In this document: positions 16,348-25,079 of the stretch, in pieces
Numbering within the stretch: position 1 is the first letter of the stretch
Layout of the letters: each line of letters begins with the position of its first letter
Source: Streptomyces sp. CBMA156
GTDB taxonomy: Bacteria; Actinomycetota; Actinomycetes; Streptomycetales; Streptomycetaceae
DNA: 42,612 nt
Direction of reading: 5' to 3'
Assembly (NCBI RefSeq): GCF_014596515.1
Contig: NZ_MSJQ01000387.1
Span: 1 to 42,612 of the forward strand
Made by a program: the position numbers and the translations under genes
The notes under the pieces: generated by a model
Seen by the model: the letters and a program-made list of their open reading frames with translations, nothing else
Databases searched by the model: none
What the model was told of the DNA's origin: nothing

Positions 16348-17238
16348 TTAGCGGACGGACAACAATTCGCTCAGCGTCGACTTCGCTATGCCCAGCTCCA
16401 CTCGCGCAGCCGCCTGCGAACCATGACGCTCCACGAGGACCTGGGCCACGATGCCGCGCTGCGCCCGCACGTCCGCCCCGACGGTGGAGCGCAGCAGCTC
16501 GGTGACGGTCGCGGCCGCCCGGACCCCGGCCAGCGCGTGCACGGTGCGGGCCTCCGCGGGGAGGGCCAGCGCGGCGACCATCCGGCGGGCGTGCCGGGCG
16601 GCGAGGAGCACCGGGGGAAGGTCCTCCTCCGGGAGGTACTGCTGCTGGTAGACGAGCCGGGCGGCCTCCAACTCGCTGAGCTCGCTCAACTCGATGGCGC
16701 TGTCGATGTGCACGTAGCGCCCGCAGCGGGTCACCAGCAACCGCCGGCCGCCCGCAGTGGGGATGCGCCTGGCCTCGAAGAGGTCGACGACCAGGGCCTC
16801 CGTCCAGGTGTGGTGAGGGCTGGTGATGACCTGGAGGTGCTGGCCGCCGATCGCCCCGCGCAGGCGCCAGTGGTCGGCGGCCGTCAGGATGTCGTCGAAG
16901 GAGTCGCCGGCGGCGAGACGCTCGTGCAGCGCCTCGGCGTCGATCGCGACCAGGCCCGCGCGTCGCCGGCCCGGTTCGCGCGGGCCCAGGGACCAGCCCC
17001 AGCGGTTGAGCCGAAAGCAGGTGAGGGCAGCCTGGTCCGCGGGCGTCTGCGCGAGCCGCTGAAGATCGGCGGAGGTGAGGGAGAGTCGCACGGGCACGTC
17101 CTGCCGGTCGCGGTCGGCGAGGATGACGCGGGCCTGGACGGAGGAACGAAGGCCGTAGCCGGACGTGCTGCCGGCGAGCGCAGCGATGCGCTCCGCTGCC
17201 CGCTGGACGGTGAGCTCCCGGTCGGCGTTGAGCCTCAT
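16348..17238 (-). CDS. Hypothetical protein with C-terminal HTH
   Basis: A 296-residue protein read from the ATG preceded by GGAGG four bases upstream. A TTG 36 bases earlier is less likely. The C-terminus (VAQVLVERHGSQAAARVELG, then IAKSTLSELLSV) has a helix-turn-helix pattern. The N-terminal two-thirds (ARVILADRDRQDVPVRLSLT, GGQHLQVITSPHHTWTEAL) is not recognised. It converges on the HTTM-like gene and diverges from 17408. It could regulate the divergent gene, which is inference from position. Confidence 0.6.
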   Translation of the reverse strand: MRLNADRELTVQRAAERIAALAGSTSGYGLRSSVQARVILADRDRQDVPVRLSLTSADLQRLAQTPADQAALTCFRLNRWGWSLGPREPGRRRAGLVAIDAEALHERLAAGDSFDDILTAADHWRLRGAIGGQHLQVITSPHHTWTEALVVDLFEARRIPTAGGRRLLVTRCGRYVHIDSAIELSELSELEAARLVYQQQYLPEEDLPPVLLAARHARRMVAALALPAEARTVHALAGVRAAATVTELLRSTVGADVRAQRGIVAQVLVERHGSQAAARVELGIAKSTLSELLSVR

Positions 17239-17407
17239 GAGGCCTCCATGTCTGACGGGTGCCTCGCCCTCCAACGCAGAAGCCGTCAGAGCAAGCGTTT
17301 TTGCAGGTCAACGCTCCGGGATCTTCCGAAAGCCGAAGAGCGGGCAGACGTGACGAAAACGGCTGAATGGCGTTGAGAGGGATGAGTCATCACGGGAAGG
17401 GACAAGT

Positions 17408-18523
17408 ATGGGCAAGAAGGCGCAGCGGAAGCGGTCGGTCAAGGCCGTCAAGGAATTCAAGCATGTGTGGTCGCCGGCGCCGTCGGTCGCAGCCGCCGTC
17501 GACGCAGTGGCGGCGCAGGTGCGGGCCGCGGCCATGACCAAGGGCTGGGCGGCGCTGGGCACCCCCTGGGACAGCTTCACCAAGAGGTACCCGACGGTGG
17601 CTGACGCGATTGCCGCCGCCGAGGACACCGGTGCCCTGACGTGCTTCGCCGTCGACGACTGGGGCGAGTACGAGCGGGGAGTCCGCAGGGGCCCGGATGG
17701 CTGGTCGTACGAGGTGACGCTGTACCCGTGCGCGCAGCTGCGGGACCTGGTGAAGACATGCTGGCTCAGCGCGGACGACCGGGACCAGGCGGTGGAACAG
17801 CTGCGGCGGGCTCTGGAGGGGTACGTGCCCGCGGCACTCCGGCGGCCGGAGATCGAGGTCGTGCACCGGCCGTCAACCACGGTGATGCCGAGGATCGGCT
17901 GGACGCAGCGCCTGCCCGTAACCGGCCTGGAGACCTGGGAGGACGTGCACCTGGCGGAGAAGGACCTGCCCCTGCACGACCTCGCGACGGCTGCCGCGGG
18001 CGACCTTGACGGTCAGCGGTACACCTCGACGGTGCTGGCGCGGACCGTCGCGCTGTTCCGCTCGCACGGCCTGTCGGCGCAGGCCTGCGCCGGATGCGGC
18101 ATGGCGGTCACCGACCGCCACCCGCACTGGCCCGGCGTCTGGACGGCCGTGGATCGCGAGTTCGGTCCGACCTGCGACCGGTCCCGGCTCGCCCGCACCG
18201 AGTCCGAGCAGCGGGTCGGGCACGTGGTCGAGGAGGCCGATGCCCGGCCCGCCCAGGCGCTGACGGGTCAGGAGCCGACGGTCGTCTGCCGGAACTGCGG
18301 GGCGCAGGTGAGTGATCAGCACCCCGACTGGCCGGGCACGTGGGCCGGGGCCGGCAGGCACAGCGACCCGGTCTGCGCCGTGGCCGGCTCGATGGGAGGT
18401 GACGACGCCGGAGAGTACGACCTGCTCGACTGCGTCTACCCGCACGTTCCCGAAGGCGCGGACAGTCCGGCTGCCGCCGCGATCGCCGCCGCGAGACAGG
18501 CCCGCTACTTCCTGCAGCACTGA
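17408..18523 (+). CDS. Hypothetical protein with two tandem zinc-knuckle units
   Basis: A 371-residue protein with an ATG after GGGAAGGGAC. The N-terminus is basic (MGKKAQRKRSVKAVKEFK). Residues from 227 (CAGCGMAVTDRHPHWPGVWT, with a later PTC) and from 294 (CRNCGAQVSDQHPDWPGTWA, with a later PVC) form an internal duplication, each unit offering C-x2-C, a DxHPxWPGxW core and a later Cys. This is probably a zinc-binding, nucleic-acid- or protein-interaction module. Function is unknown. Confidence 0.7.
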   Translation: MGKKAQRKRSVKAVKEFKHVWSPAPSVAAAVDAVAAQVRAAAMTKGWAALGTPWDSFTKRYPTVADAIAAAEDTGALTCFAVDDWGEYERGVRRGPDGWSYEVTLYPCAQLRDLVKTCWLSADDRDQAVEQLRRALEGYVPAALRRPEIEVVHRPSTTVMPRIGWTQRLPVTGLETWEDVHLAEKDLPLHDLATAAAGDLDGQRYTSTVLARTVALFRSHGLSAQACAGCGMAVTDRHPHWPGVWTAVDREFGPTCDRSRLARTESEQRVGHVVEEADARPAQALTGQEPTVVCRNCGAQVSDQHPDWPGTWAGAGRHSDPVCAVAGSMGGDDAGEYDLLDCVYPHVPEGADSPAAAAIAAARQARYFLQH

Positions 18524-18813
18524 CCACGCGCACCCTCGGCGGCCCAGACTCGAAAGCTGCGGTCCGGCAGCCGGCCGGCTGCGAGTGGGTGTGTAATCCA
18601 GACCGTCCGTCCGTGATGGTCAGGAGTGCGGCGGAGCACCCGGGCGGGGCAGGGCCCACGGGCCGTCCCGCGTCCGGAGGCGTCCGCGGCCAACGCCGGA
18701 TCAGAGCCGATGCCGTGCGGGCTCCTCGGCCCGTACGATCCGCTGCAACGAACACCCATCCGTACAGCGCCCGCCAGTACGACCGCGGGCGCCACAACGC
18801 GCAGGAAGGCTTC

Positions 18814-19813
18814 ATGGGCGGCAAGAGGAAGGCCGGGCAGCGGCGCAGCGGCAACCCCTCCCTGTGCGACGGCGCCCCAGGTGCGGTCACGGTGCCGCGC
18901 CAGGCCGTCGAGGCGGGCATCGCCCTCCTGGGCCACGGACGGGTCGACGTCAACCTCGGCACTGGAGTGTCCCTCCCCGGCGTCATGTTCGACTTCGCGA
19001 AGGGGTTCCCCCGGGAACGGGAACGCGACGTGCGCGACGGGTGGGGCTACAGCATCGAACTGCCGGCCGTCCTCGACCTCCTGGACCTGGTCAGGGACGG
19101 ACGGGCCGACCCCGCGCAGGCACGGGAACTGCTGCTGCGCGGGGTCGGTCCGCGAGCTGTACGTCCCCTTCGAGGCTTACACCTTCGAGAACGAGGGCGA
19201 CCTGGAGGCCCGCTGCCAGCAGGACCACCGCGACTGCCCCGTCTGCCGAGCGCACCGCGACTGGTTCGAGGGCGAGCTCGACGCCGCGGACGACCTGTGG
19301 GCCCGATACTCGAAGCCGGAGGCGTACCCCTTCATTGCCAGCCGCAGCGGCCTGCACGAAGTGACCTGTTCGGTCGTCCGGCGCGAGATGCCGCAGGCCT
19401 ACGCCCGCCCGGCCGGGGACACCTACACCACCGAACTACGCCGGTACGCGCACTCGGTCGACCCTCACAGCAGCCACTCCGATCTGGAGTACGACCGAAG
19501 CTACCCGCATTGGAAGGCGATGACGGCCGCCGAGACCCGCGCCTGGATGGCCGAGCGCACCGGCCCGAAGGGTGGGCGCTCCTACAAGACCTGCGGCCGC
19601 TGCGCCCCCCCACACCCTGAACCCGCGCCAGGTTCCCGCCCGGGATGCCCGCCGGCCCTCCCCGCGGAGCGGGAGCGGGTCCCGACAGCACCTGACGAGA
19701 GCACGAGGAACGGACCATGGCGCAGCCCCCGGTGGCGGTGGACGGCATCGTCGAGCGGATTCTGTACGTCGGCTGCGCGTTCAGCGCCGCGGCGGTTCTC
19801 ATGGGTGTCCTGA
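18814..19813 (+). pseudogene. Hypothetical gene with +1 frameshift
   Basis: The ATG at 18814 follows GGAAGG and opens a product (MGGKRKAGQRRSG) with the same MGxK basic start style as the preceding gene. Coding character is good to about 19140 (ELPAVLDLLDLVRDGRADPA). It then moves to the next frame around the GCGGGG run at 19138-19144 and continues cleanly (VRELYVPFEAYTFENEGD, HRDCPVCRAHRDWFEGELDA, SYKTCGRCAPPHPEP). One extra base, or two missing, explains it. The second frame runs to 19813, but its last 60 codons look non-coding and overlap a separate small ORF. The family is not recognised. It is either a genuine pseudogene, a sequencing indel, or less likely programmed frameshifting. Confidence 0.6.
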
Positions 19814-19818
19814 TCTGA
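19717..19818 (+). CDS. Small hydrophobic peptide (33 aa)
   Basis: An ATG after GAGGAA opens 33 codons. The product has a short polar head (MAQPPVAVDGIVER) and one hydrophobic helix (ILYVGCAFSAAAVLMGVLI). Signal and composition suggest a small inner-membrane peptide, of the size of type I toxins or membrane modulators. It overlaps the doubtful 3' end of the preceding frameshifted gene in another frame. Confidence 0.4.
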   Translation: MAQPPVAVDGIVERILYVGCAFSAAAVLMGVLI

Positions 19819-19969
19819 CCGAGGCCGTTCCCGTGGCGGCGGGGAGGACGGCCACCGCCGGCTCCGGTGGGCGAGGCGTTCGCGGACACCCTCTCAGCGC
19901 GGGGCTCCCCGCCATCGTGGGCTGGCCAGGGGCTGTGCCCGCACCCTGTGGGGCGCGGTCCGCGGCAGG

Positions 19970-20644
19970 TCATGCGCCGAGGAAGAGCTGAGGAAGCCAG
20001 CCGATGACCTCCAGTGCCGACTTGTAGTTTGTCCGGGCCCGCTTCACCGAGCGGATGTCGGTGACCAGCTCGTCGTACAGCTGGCGGGCGTCCTTGGCCC
20101 GGGCCTGGTACTTCGCGCTGAGCGCGCCCTCCGCCGTTTCGACGGCGCTCCTGGTCGACCAGCTGGCCTTGGTCACCCGGAGCAGTTCTGCGGCTTCATG
20201 GGAGCAGGGCAGGCAGACCTGCAGGTCCTCGATGGTGGCCCGCACTTCGTCGTTGCGGACGAGGTCCAGGACCTGGCCCTGGAAGAAGTCGTCGCGGCCC
20301 CGGCGGTTCTCCAGCACGCACGCGTCGAGGAACGCGGCGCCCGCTGCCCGGGCTTCGTAGACCACGTCGCGCAGCCGGGACTCGGCGTCGTCGAGGCTCT
20401 TCGGTACGACCCAGACGCACAGCTCCCCGTCGAGTTCGTACAGGACGTGCCAGTGCGGCTGTACGGACGACCGGTGGCAGCACTTCGGGTCGACGACGTA
20501 CCCCCAGGGCTTGCCGCGCAGCGTGCAGTCGTCGTCCAGCAGGCTCCGGTGCTGCAGCTGGCTGTAGGTCGTCTTGGGCATCCGCTTGCCGTTGACGGAC
20601 AGGACCTGGATGGTGACGGCGGCTTCTTCGGTGACGAGCTCCAT
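19970..20644 (-). CDS. Hypothetical protein
   Basis: A 224-residue protein from the ATG at 20644, where coding character begins. The frame stays open further upstream but looks non-coding there, and no good ribosome binding site is visible. N-terminal beta strands (TIQVLSVNGKRMPKTTYSQL) lead to a Cys/His-containing stretch (PKCCHRSSVQPHWHVLYELD) and WVVPKSLDDAESRLRDVVY. The C-terminal 90 residues are helical (ALSAKYQARAKDARQLYDEL). I do not recognise the family. It stands alone between convergent and divergent neighbours. Confidence 0.65.
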   Translation of the reverse strand: MELVTEEAAVTIQVLSVNGKRMPKTTYSQLQHRSLLDDDCTLRGKPWGYVVDPKCCHRSSVQPHWHVLYELDGELCVWVVPKSLDDAESRLRDVVYEARAAGAAFLDACVLENRRGRDDFFQGQVLDLVRNDEVRATIEDLQVCLPCSHEAAELLRVTKASWSTRSAVETAEGALSAKYQARAKDARQLYDELVTDIRSVKRARTNYKSALEVIGWLPQLFLGA

Positions 20645-20912
20645 GCCAGGAGAACGGCGGACCGGGGGCGTGCGAAGTGGTACCCGCCGGCGTTTCCCGC
20701 GTTTGGCCCATCCAGGTGACGCCGGTCCGGCGAGTGCGGACAGCTTGGCGCACCGCCTCGGCGGCCGAGGCGGCCCGCAGAGCACCACCGAATCCCCGCC
20801 CACTCGCTGACATGCTGCCAGCAGCCGCCTCGGCACCCCCTTACGGGCCACCGCGGGGGCCTTGTAGGCCGTCCCCGGGACACCGCTCCCGATCACCGAC
20901 CGAAGGAGCACC

Positions 20913-21704
20913 ATGATCACCATGCTGGACTGCCTCGACATCGAGGGCTTCACCGGAGCCAGGAGACCGCCACGGCCGAGTTCGACGCGGCCGCCCTCCG
21001 CTGGCGGGAGGCCCATCTGGACGCCGACCCGAACGGCGAGGAATCAACACCGAGGGCCGGCGGCTGGTGGCCCTGAGGGAGACCGTCGCCCGCTATGCCG
21101 TCGTCCGCGACCGCCTGGCCCACAAGCAGGTCGCCCGCGCCGGCCGCGACCGCCTGCTGGGCGAGGTCGAGCTGGCCTGGGCGGCGTTGAGTACCGCGCA
21201 CTCCTGGTCCGTCGCCCACCACACCTACGTCCTCGCCGTCGACGAGGCCCGCATCGCCATCGGCATGTGGCGCGAGCGCGCCGAGACGGCCCTGGGGCGC
21301 TCGTTCTTCTGCTTCTCCGACCGGGACCAGGCGGCCTACCGGCAGATCCAGGAGGCTGGACACCTCGCCCTGGAACAGGAGCAGGACGACCGCGACCCGA
21401 CGCCGGCCGTGACCGCCAAGCTGCTGCGCGGCGTCCTGGACCAGGCGCACGAGCGTCGCACCGAACTGGCCGGCGAGACCCTCCGGCTCCAGGAGCCCGA
21501 GACCGCGCTGCGCGAGCGGGCCGAGGCCGCCGCCGTCCGGCTGTGGCTCATCGAGGAGCGCCTGCAGCGGGTCGACGCCGGCCAGGACCCGTCCGGCATC
21601 GCGGCGACCTCGGCCCCCTCGTCGAGGGCCCCCTGCACCCCGACCACATCGCCGCCTACCGCGCCGCCCAGCAGACCACCAGCACGGCCGCGCCGGCGGC
21701 CTGA
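20913..21704 (+). pseudogene. Coiled-coil gene with three -1 frameshifts
   Basis: The N-terminus (MITMLDCLDIEGFTG, ATG after GAAGGAG) and the C-terminus (LGPLVEGPLHPDHIAAYRAA to TAG/TGA at 21704) share one frame, but the well-biased middle lies in others. Coding moves to a second frame near 20957 (SQETATAEFDAAALRWREAH), to a third near 21040 (INTEGRRLVALRETVARYAV), and returns near 21604. Each change equals one missing base. The reconstructed product of about 263 residues is largely helical with coiled-coil character and unknown function. Three same-direction indels suggest either decay or homopolymer-type sequencing errors. Confidence 0.6.
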
Positions 21705-21712
21705 GGAGCACC

Positions 21713-21904
21713 GTGACCACCGTCTTCACCGTGGACGGCAGCAGCCGCTACCACCTCGACGTCGACTGCCGGGCCCTCGACAGCGCCCGCCTCAGCACCC
21801 GCGGCGCCGTCTTCCAGAAGGACTCCGACACCCTCGACCACACGCTCTGCCTCCTGTGCGTCGACACCACCGACACCGCCTGGCCCGTCTGGTATCGTCA
21901 TTAG
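21713..21904 (+). CDS. Small Cys/His protein, possible zinc binder
   Basis: A 63-residue protein from a GTG, with GAGGAG overlapping the preceding stop. It contains YHLDVDCRALDSA near the N-terminus and CLLCVD near the C-terminus. This H-x4-C ... C-x2-C spacing is typical of small actinobacterial zinc-binding proteins. It is likely co-transcribed with the preceding, now frameshifted, gene. Function is unknown. Confidence 0.6.
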   Translation: MTTVFTVDGSSRYHLDVDCRALDSARLSTRGAVFQKDSDTLDHTLCLLCVDTTDTAWPVWYRH

Positions 21905-22036
21905 AGACTTAGTGCATTGAGGTGCGTGAGCATCATCAAATGCATGAAGAAGAGGGCCCGCCTCGCCTGGTGCGCTAACACCAGGGGTTCCGAGACGATC
22001 CCTCTGTACCTACGGTGTGGCTCTACAGTCGCACTG

Positions 22037-22072
22037 GCGATGGCCTGGCCGTTGGAGCGGCCGGGTCATCGT
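22037..22072. terminator. Strong hairpin between convergent genes
   Basis: ATGGCCTGGCCG (22040-22051) pairs with CGGCCGGGTCAT (22058-22069) over 12 bp with two G-T wobbles around TTGGAG, and pairing extends three further bases each side. It lies between the ends of convergent genes and suits a bidirectional terminator. Confidence 0.5.
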
Positions 22073-22081
22073 GCTAAGCAG

Positions 22082-22246
22082 CTAGCTCCAGAAGTCCTGG
22101 GACAGCTGCCAGATGTCGTACGCCATCTTCACTCCTTGCCAGATGGCAAGCAGTCGGCGCACCCCATCCCTGTGGAGCCTCCCCGCGTTCTTCGGCTCTT
22201 CGCCACCCGGATCCTCGTCGGCCAGCTGCTGATGAGACGCGGTCAT
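22082..22246 (-). CDS. Small Trp-rich peptide ORF (54 aa)
   Basis: An ATG after AAGGGGTGG opens 54 codons. The product begins MTASHQQLADEDPGGEEPKN and ends in an aromatic helix, with LLAIWQGVKMAYDIWQLSQ near the terminus and four tryptophans. It is in frame with the longer ORF described next and could be its C-terminal part. Codon use here is good, whereas the stretch between the two is not, so I favour a separate small gene. Function is unknown. Confidence 0.4.
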   Translation of the reverse strand: MTASHQQLADEDPGGEEPKNAGRLHRDGVRRLLAIWQGVKMAYDIWQLSQDFWS

Positions 22247-22702
22247 GCACCACCCCTTCGAACCATCCCGGCCTCGCGCTGGAGGCCTTCGCCAGGCTCC
22301 GGGACAGCGCGCCCGTGCGCCCGGCCCTGATGGTCCTGGGCGGCTTCCCGGGGGAGTGGGAGGGCGGGCACCCGCACTCCCTGGCCGAGCGGCTGGGCAG
22401 GTCGCCGAAGCCGCCGTCCCCGTTCCCGACCTGCTCTTCCCCGAGGCGATCGTCCTGGCCCCCGGCGCCGGTCCGGCCGACCCGCGCTTCGCCGCCGCCG
22501 TCCTGGCCGCCGTCGGCCTGGCGCTGGAGTACGCGCGCACGGGCTCCGAGCTCGCGGGCCGGGTGCTCGAATTGTCGAGCACAACGCGACCGTAGTCGGC
22601 GGCGGTGCCGTTGTGTTCCTCCGGCTCGTCGGCCAGGGCCACCGTCTGCCATGCGGGGAAGTCGGTGCTTTCGGCGGTCTCGATGTTGTGCAGGTAGCGC
22701 AT
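22082..22702 (-). CDS. ORF with operator-controlled start, interrupted by a remnant
   Basis: The ATG at 22702 has a strong GAGGAG site and sits just downstream of the TTGAC operator array. The first 49 codons (MRYLHNIETAESTDFPAWQT, then VALADEPEEHNGTAADYGR) look genuinely coding. From about 22555 to 22255 the frame is antisense to a better coding stretch on the plus strand and is Arg/Pro/Ala-rich, as shadows are. The final 54 codons look coding again. The likely history is a small gene cut by an inserted fragment, with the frame surviving by chance. Confidence 0.4.
   Translation of the reverse strand: MRYLHNIETAESTDFPAWQTVALADEPEEHNGTAADYGRVVLDNSSTRPASSEPVRAYSSARPTAARTAAAKRGSAGPAPGARTIASGKSRSGTGTAASATCPAARPGSAGARPPTPPGSRPGPSGPGARARCPGAWRRPPARGRDGSKGWCMTASHQQLADEDPGGEEPKNAGRLHRDGVRRLLAIWQGVKMAYDIWQLSQDFWS
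22255..22595 (+). pseudogene. Gene fragment of unknown family
   Basis: Plus-strand sequence with strong GC3 bias but no start, and one frame change near 22400. The fragments read GLALEAFARLRDSAPVRPAL, MVLGGFPGEWEGGHPHSLAE, then VAEAAVPVPDLLFPEAIVLA and DPRFAAAVLAAVGLALEYA. It is probably a piece of a larger gene inserted inside the minus-strand ORF. The family was not recognised. Confidence 0.4.
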
Positions 22703-22718
22703 GCTCACTCCTCTATCT

Positions 22719-22798
22719 GGTCAACGCCTTGACCAGTCAACGTGTTGACTGATATTCGCGCTGAACTGACTTCGCCTACTTGCTTGACATGCTTGACA
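22719..22798. promoter_or_regulatory. TTGAC operator array
   Basis: Two tandem palindromes lie 16 bp apart centre to centre: GGTCAACGCCTTGACC (22719-22734) and AGTCAACGTGTTGACT (22735-22750). Both fit GTCAA-CGNN-TTGAC. A tandem 9-bp duplication of TGCTTGACA follows (22781-22789, 22790-22798). That is six TTGAC half-sites in 80 bases, immediately upstream of the ribosome binding site of the minus-strand gene at 22702. It suggests cooperative binding by a dimeric repressor. No regulator gene is obvious beside it. Confidence 0.65.
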
Positions 22799-22860
22799 GT
22801 TGAAGACGCGCGCTAGCCTGTGCGGAAGGCTCAGAAGCACGAGATAAGACGGCACGCCTT

Positions 22861-23253
22861 CCGGTCTCAGGCCCTCTTCCCGACCTCGTCCGCCGGGGCG
22901 ACGGGCCCGCCTACTTCGAGTACACGACGCACCCCCGCCACGACGAGTGGGCCGCCTCGGTCGACCCACGCAGTGTGGAGTGGATGACCACCGCACTCGC
23001 CTTGTACGGCGGCGTGCTGCGGGTCAACTGGATGTCGTTCGGTTCCGAGGCCGAGGCCTTCGCCGTAGGTGTCGGCCATATGGTCTGGGAGATCACCGAC
23101 CACGAGGTCACCGAGGTCCGGCGGCTGTCCACCATCAGCGCCGAAGCCGGGCTGAGCACCGCAGAGAGCGGAGACCCCGCCTACCGGACTCCGCCCCTGC
23201 CCCCGGAGGTACAGACCCGGCTCGACAGCGCGGTCCACGCCACCGGAAGTTGA
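22861..23253 (+). pseudogene. N-terminally truncated hypothetical protein
   Basis: Well-biased coding sequence (VRRGDGPAYFEYTTHPRHDE, ALALYGGVLRVNWMSFGSEA, EITDHEVTEVRRLSTISAEA) runs to a stop at 23253. The frame is open from 22804 with no start codon before the internal GTG at 22975. The missing start and the abrupt change of sequence near 22860 indicate a lost 5' end. It has the look of a small single-domain immunity or regulatory protein, but no family is assigned. Confidence 0.5.
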
Positions 23254-23702
23254 GCAGCGGCTCTGGCCCACGCGGTCCGAAGAGGCGGGTACCGGATCCG
23301 GGCACCAACGTGCCGGGCGCTCGGTCAGTCGCGGTGTCGGGTGTGACGGGGATGGAGAACAGTCGGCGCCCCGGTCGCCGAGGGCCGAGGGGAGGGGTAC
23401 GTCCCACGGTGCTACTGAGGATCGCATCCGACGCCCCGTCGCCGACCAGGCCCCGTCCGGGACAGCGGGCGGATTGACCGGCCCGCTGGCGGCCCGGTCA
23501 CGATCACATCGGTCTGCCTGGTGATCGAAGCGCCGCATCCGGGGAGGGTCACTTGATCACAATCCTTGATCTTCGGTCAGTTGTGTTCATTCGCCCTCTG
23601 GCCTGCATATATGAGGTGCTCAGCCGATTTCCTGATCCCGATGGCCCCGAGGCCTGGATCGACCGTCGGTCCGGTTCCCCGAGGCGGGAGGACGGAAAGC
23701 AG
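23254..23702. other. Intergenic region before sigma factor gene
   Basis: No convincing gene lies here. The stretch 23551-23615 is unusually AT-rich for the window, with repeated TTGATC, a TTGTGT at 23581-23586 and TATATG at 23608-23613. It is a plausible promoter for the sigma factor gene, though the spacing between these elements (about 21 bases) is longer than usual. Confidence 0.35.
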
Positions 23703-24335
23703 ATGGTCGGCATCGACGGCAGTGGCCGCGCTGATGCGCATGACGGTGCTCCAGACGCGCAGTACCAGGACCCTCCCGAGCAGGCCCTCGCGGAAGCCGG
23801 GGAACTCGCCGGGGACACCACGCTCCCCAACGAACTGGTCGCTCTGATGGTGATGCACGGCGAGACGTACTGGGAGTACGCGAAGCTGCACCTCGGCGAC
23901 CCGGACGCCGCTGATGCCCTGGTCGACGACGTTTTCGTCGACCTCGCCGTGCACTGGACCACGGTGTTCCGCCAGGAGAGCGTGGAGGAGTTCTGCTGGG
24001 GCGTGCTGCGGACGATGGTCGACGACGCGCTGGAGCGCCTCGACCGGCCGTCGGCCTTCACCGAGGCTGCCTTCGCCTTCACCATGGGCGAATCCCGGGA
24101 GGCCTTCCAGGCACTGGAGAGCCGCATCGGCCTGTTCGCGGCGATCGGCGACCTGCCGGAAAGGCAGCATGACGTGGTCGTGCTGACCTACGTGATCGGC
24201 TACCCGATCGTCACCGCCGCGCGGATCATGGGCATCACCAAGGCCGGCGTGTACAGCCTGCGCCGGGAGGCTCGGCGCAGGCTGGCCGCGGCGCTGGGCC
24301 TGGAAGCGACAGCCGCGGACGTGGAGGAGCAATGA
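23703..24335 (+). CDS. Sigma-70 family (ECF-like) sigma factor
   Basis: A 210-residue protein with an ATG after GGAAAG. Residues about 75-115 resemble a region 2 helix set (DADAADALVDDVFVDLAVHW-like, as GDPDAADALVDDVFVDLA). Region 4 is clear near the C-terminus: IGDLPERQHDVVVLTYVIGY, then ARIMGITKAGVYSLRREARR. Region 3 is absent, as in ECF factors. Its stop overlaps the next start as ATGA, so the SEL1-like protein is coupled and may act as its partner or modulator. The cognate promoter is not identifiable. Confidence 0.8.
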   Translation: MVGIDGSGRADAHDGAPDAQYQDPPEQALAEAGELAGDTTLPNELVALMVMHGETYWEYAKLHLGDPDAADALVDDVFVDLAVHWTTVFRQESVEEFCWGVLRTMVDDALERLDRPSAFTEAAFAFTMGESREAFQALESRIGLFAAIGDLPERQHDVVVLTYVIGYPIVTAARIMGITKAGVYSLRREARRRLAAALGLEATAADVEEQ

Positions 24336-25075
24336 TCGACACCCGGGATGCACAAGACGCCGTCCGCGAGACCACTCACCTCGGCCGGACCTGGGCACCG
24401 CTCACCGAAGCCCGCCTGCCGGAGCCCGACGGCAGGAGCAGGGCCGCTGCCTGCCTGGACGGCGCCCCGGCCAGGATCGCGGCCCGCCTCGCGCGAGGAG
24501 CCGCGTCGCGACCGCCGTCGGTAGCGATGCGTCTGGACCGTGCCAGGTTCGAGCTGCTGGCGCTGTGCCACCTCGCAGTGGAGGACGCCCGGGCGCCGGC
24601 GTGGGTCGCCGCGCTCGCCGATACCCCGGCGATCGAGCCGCACGGCGCGTTCGTGCTCGGCGCGCTGTGCCACCTCGCCGTCCACGAGGGCGACGACGAG
24701 GATGGCGCGATGTGCCGAGCGCTGGCGGACGGACCGCGGACCTGGTGGCGGCTTGCCGCTGGAGCCGGGAACCTCCAGGCCTCCTACGCCCTCGCCCTGG
24801 TCGCCGCCGGCCGTGGCGACCAGGGCGAAGCCAGGCACTGGTACGAGCAGGCCCGCCAGCTCTCCGGCCACGAAGACGTCCGAGCAGCGACCCTGTCCGC
24901 CTACGGCGGCTTCCAGCCCACCCACGGCCTGTGCGCTCCCGTGCGCGAGGCACTCGCAGGCCTACCGGCCAGCCGCGACGCGGACTTCGGGCGCACCCCT
25001 GCGATCGACCCCAGCCTCGCGGCCGCACTCCGCCGCCACCGAACCGGCCCCTGCTGCGGACCCACCCCTCCGTAG
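24332..25075 (+). CDS. SEL1/TPR-like repeat protein
   Basis: A 247-residue helical protein translationally coupled to the sigma factor gene. It contains Sel1-type repeats: WWRLAAGAGNLQASYALALV followed by DQGEARHWYEQARQLSG. An earlier duplicated segment has CHLAVEDARAPAWVAAL and CHLAVHEGDDEDGAMCR. There is no membrane helix or signal peptide. Such proteins are scaffolds, and with a sigma factor an anti-sigma or assembly role is plausible but unproven. Confidence 0.7.
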   Translation: MIDTRDAQDAVRETTHLGRTWAPLTEARLPEPDGRSRAAACLDGAPARIAARLARGAASRPPSVAMRLDRARFELLALCHLAVEDARAPAWVAALADTPAIEPHGAFVLGALCHLAVHEGDDEDGAMCRALADGPRTWWRLAAGAGNLQASYALALVAAGRGDQGEARHWYEQARQLSGHEDVRAATLSAYGGFQPTHGLCAPVREALAGLPASRDADFGRTPAIDPSLAAALRRHRTGPCCGPTPP

Positions 25076-25079
25076 GCGG

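Noticed and set aside
22781..22798. Tandem TGCTTGACA as a CRISPR or iteron array
   Set aside because: Only two 9-bp units occur; they fit better as half-sites of the adjacent operator array.
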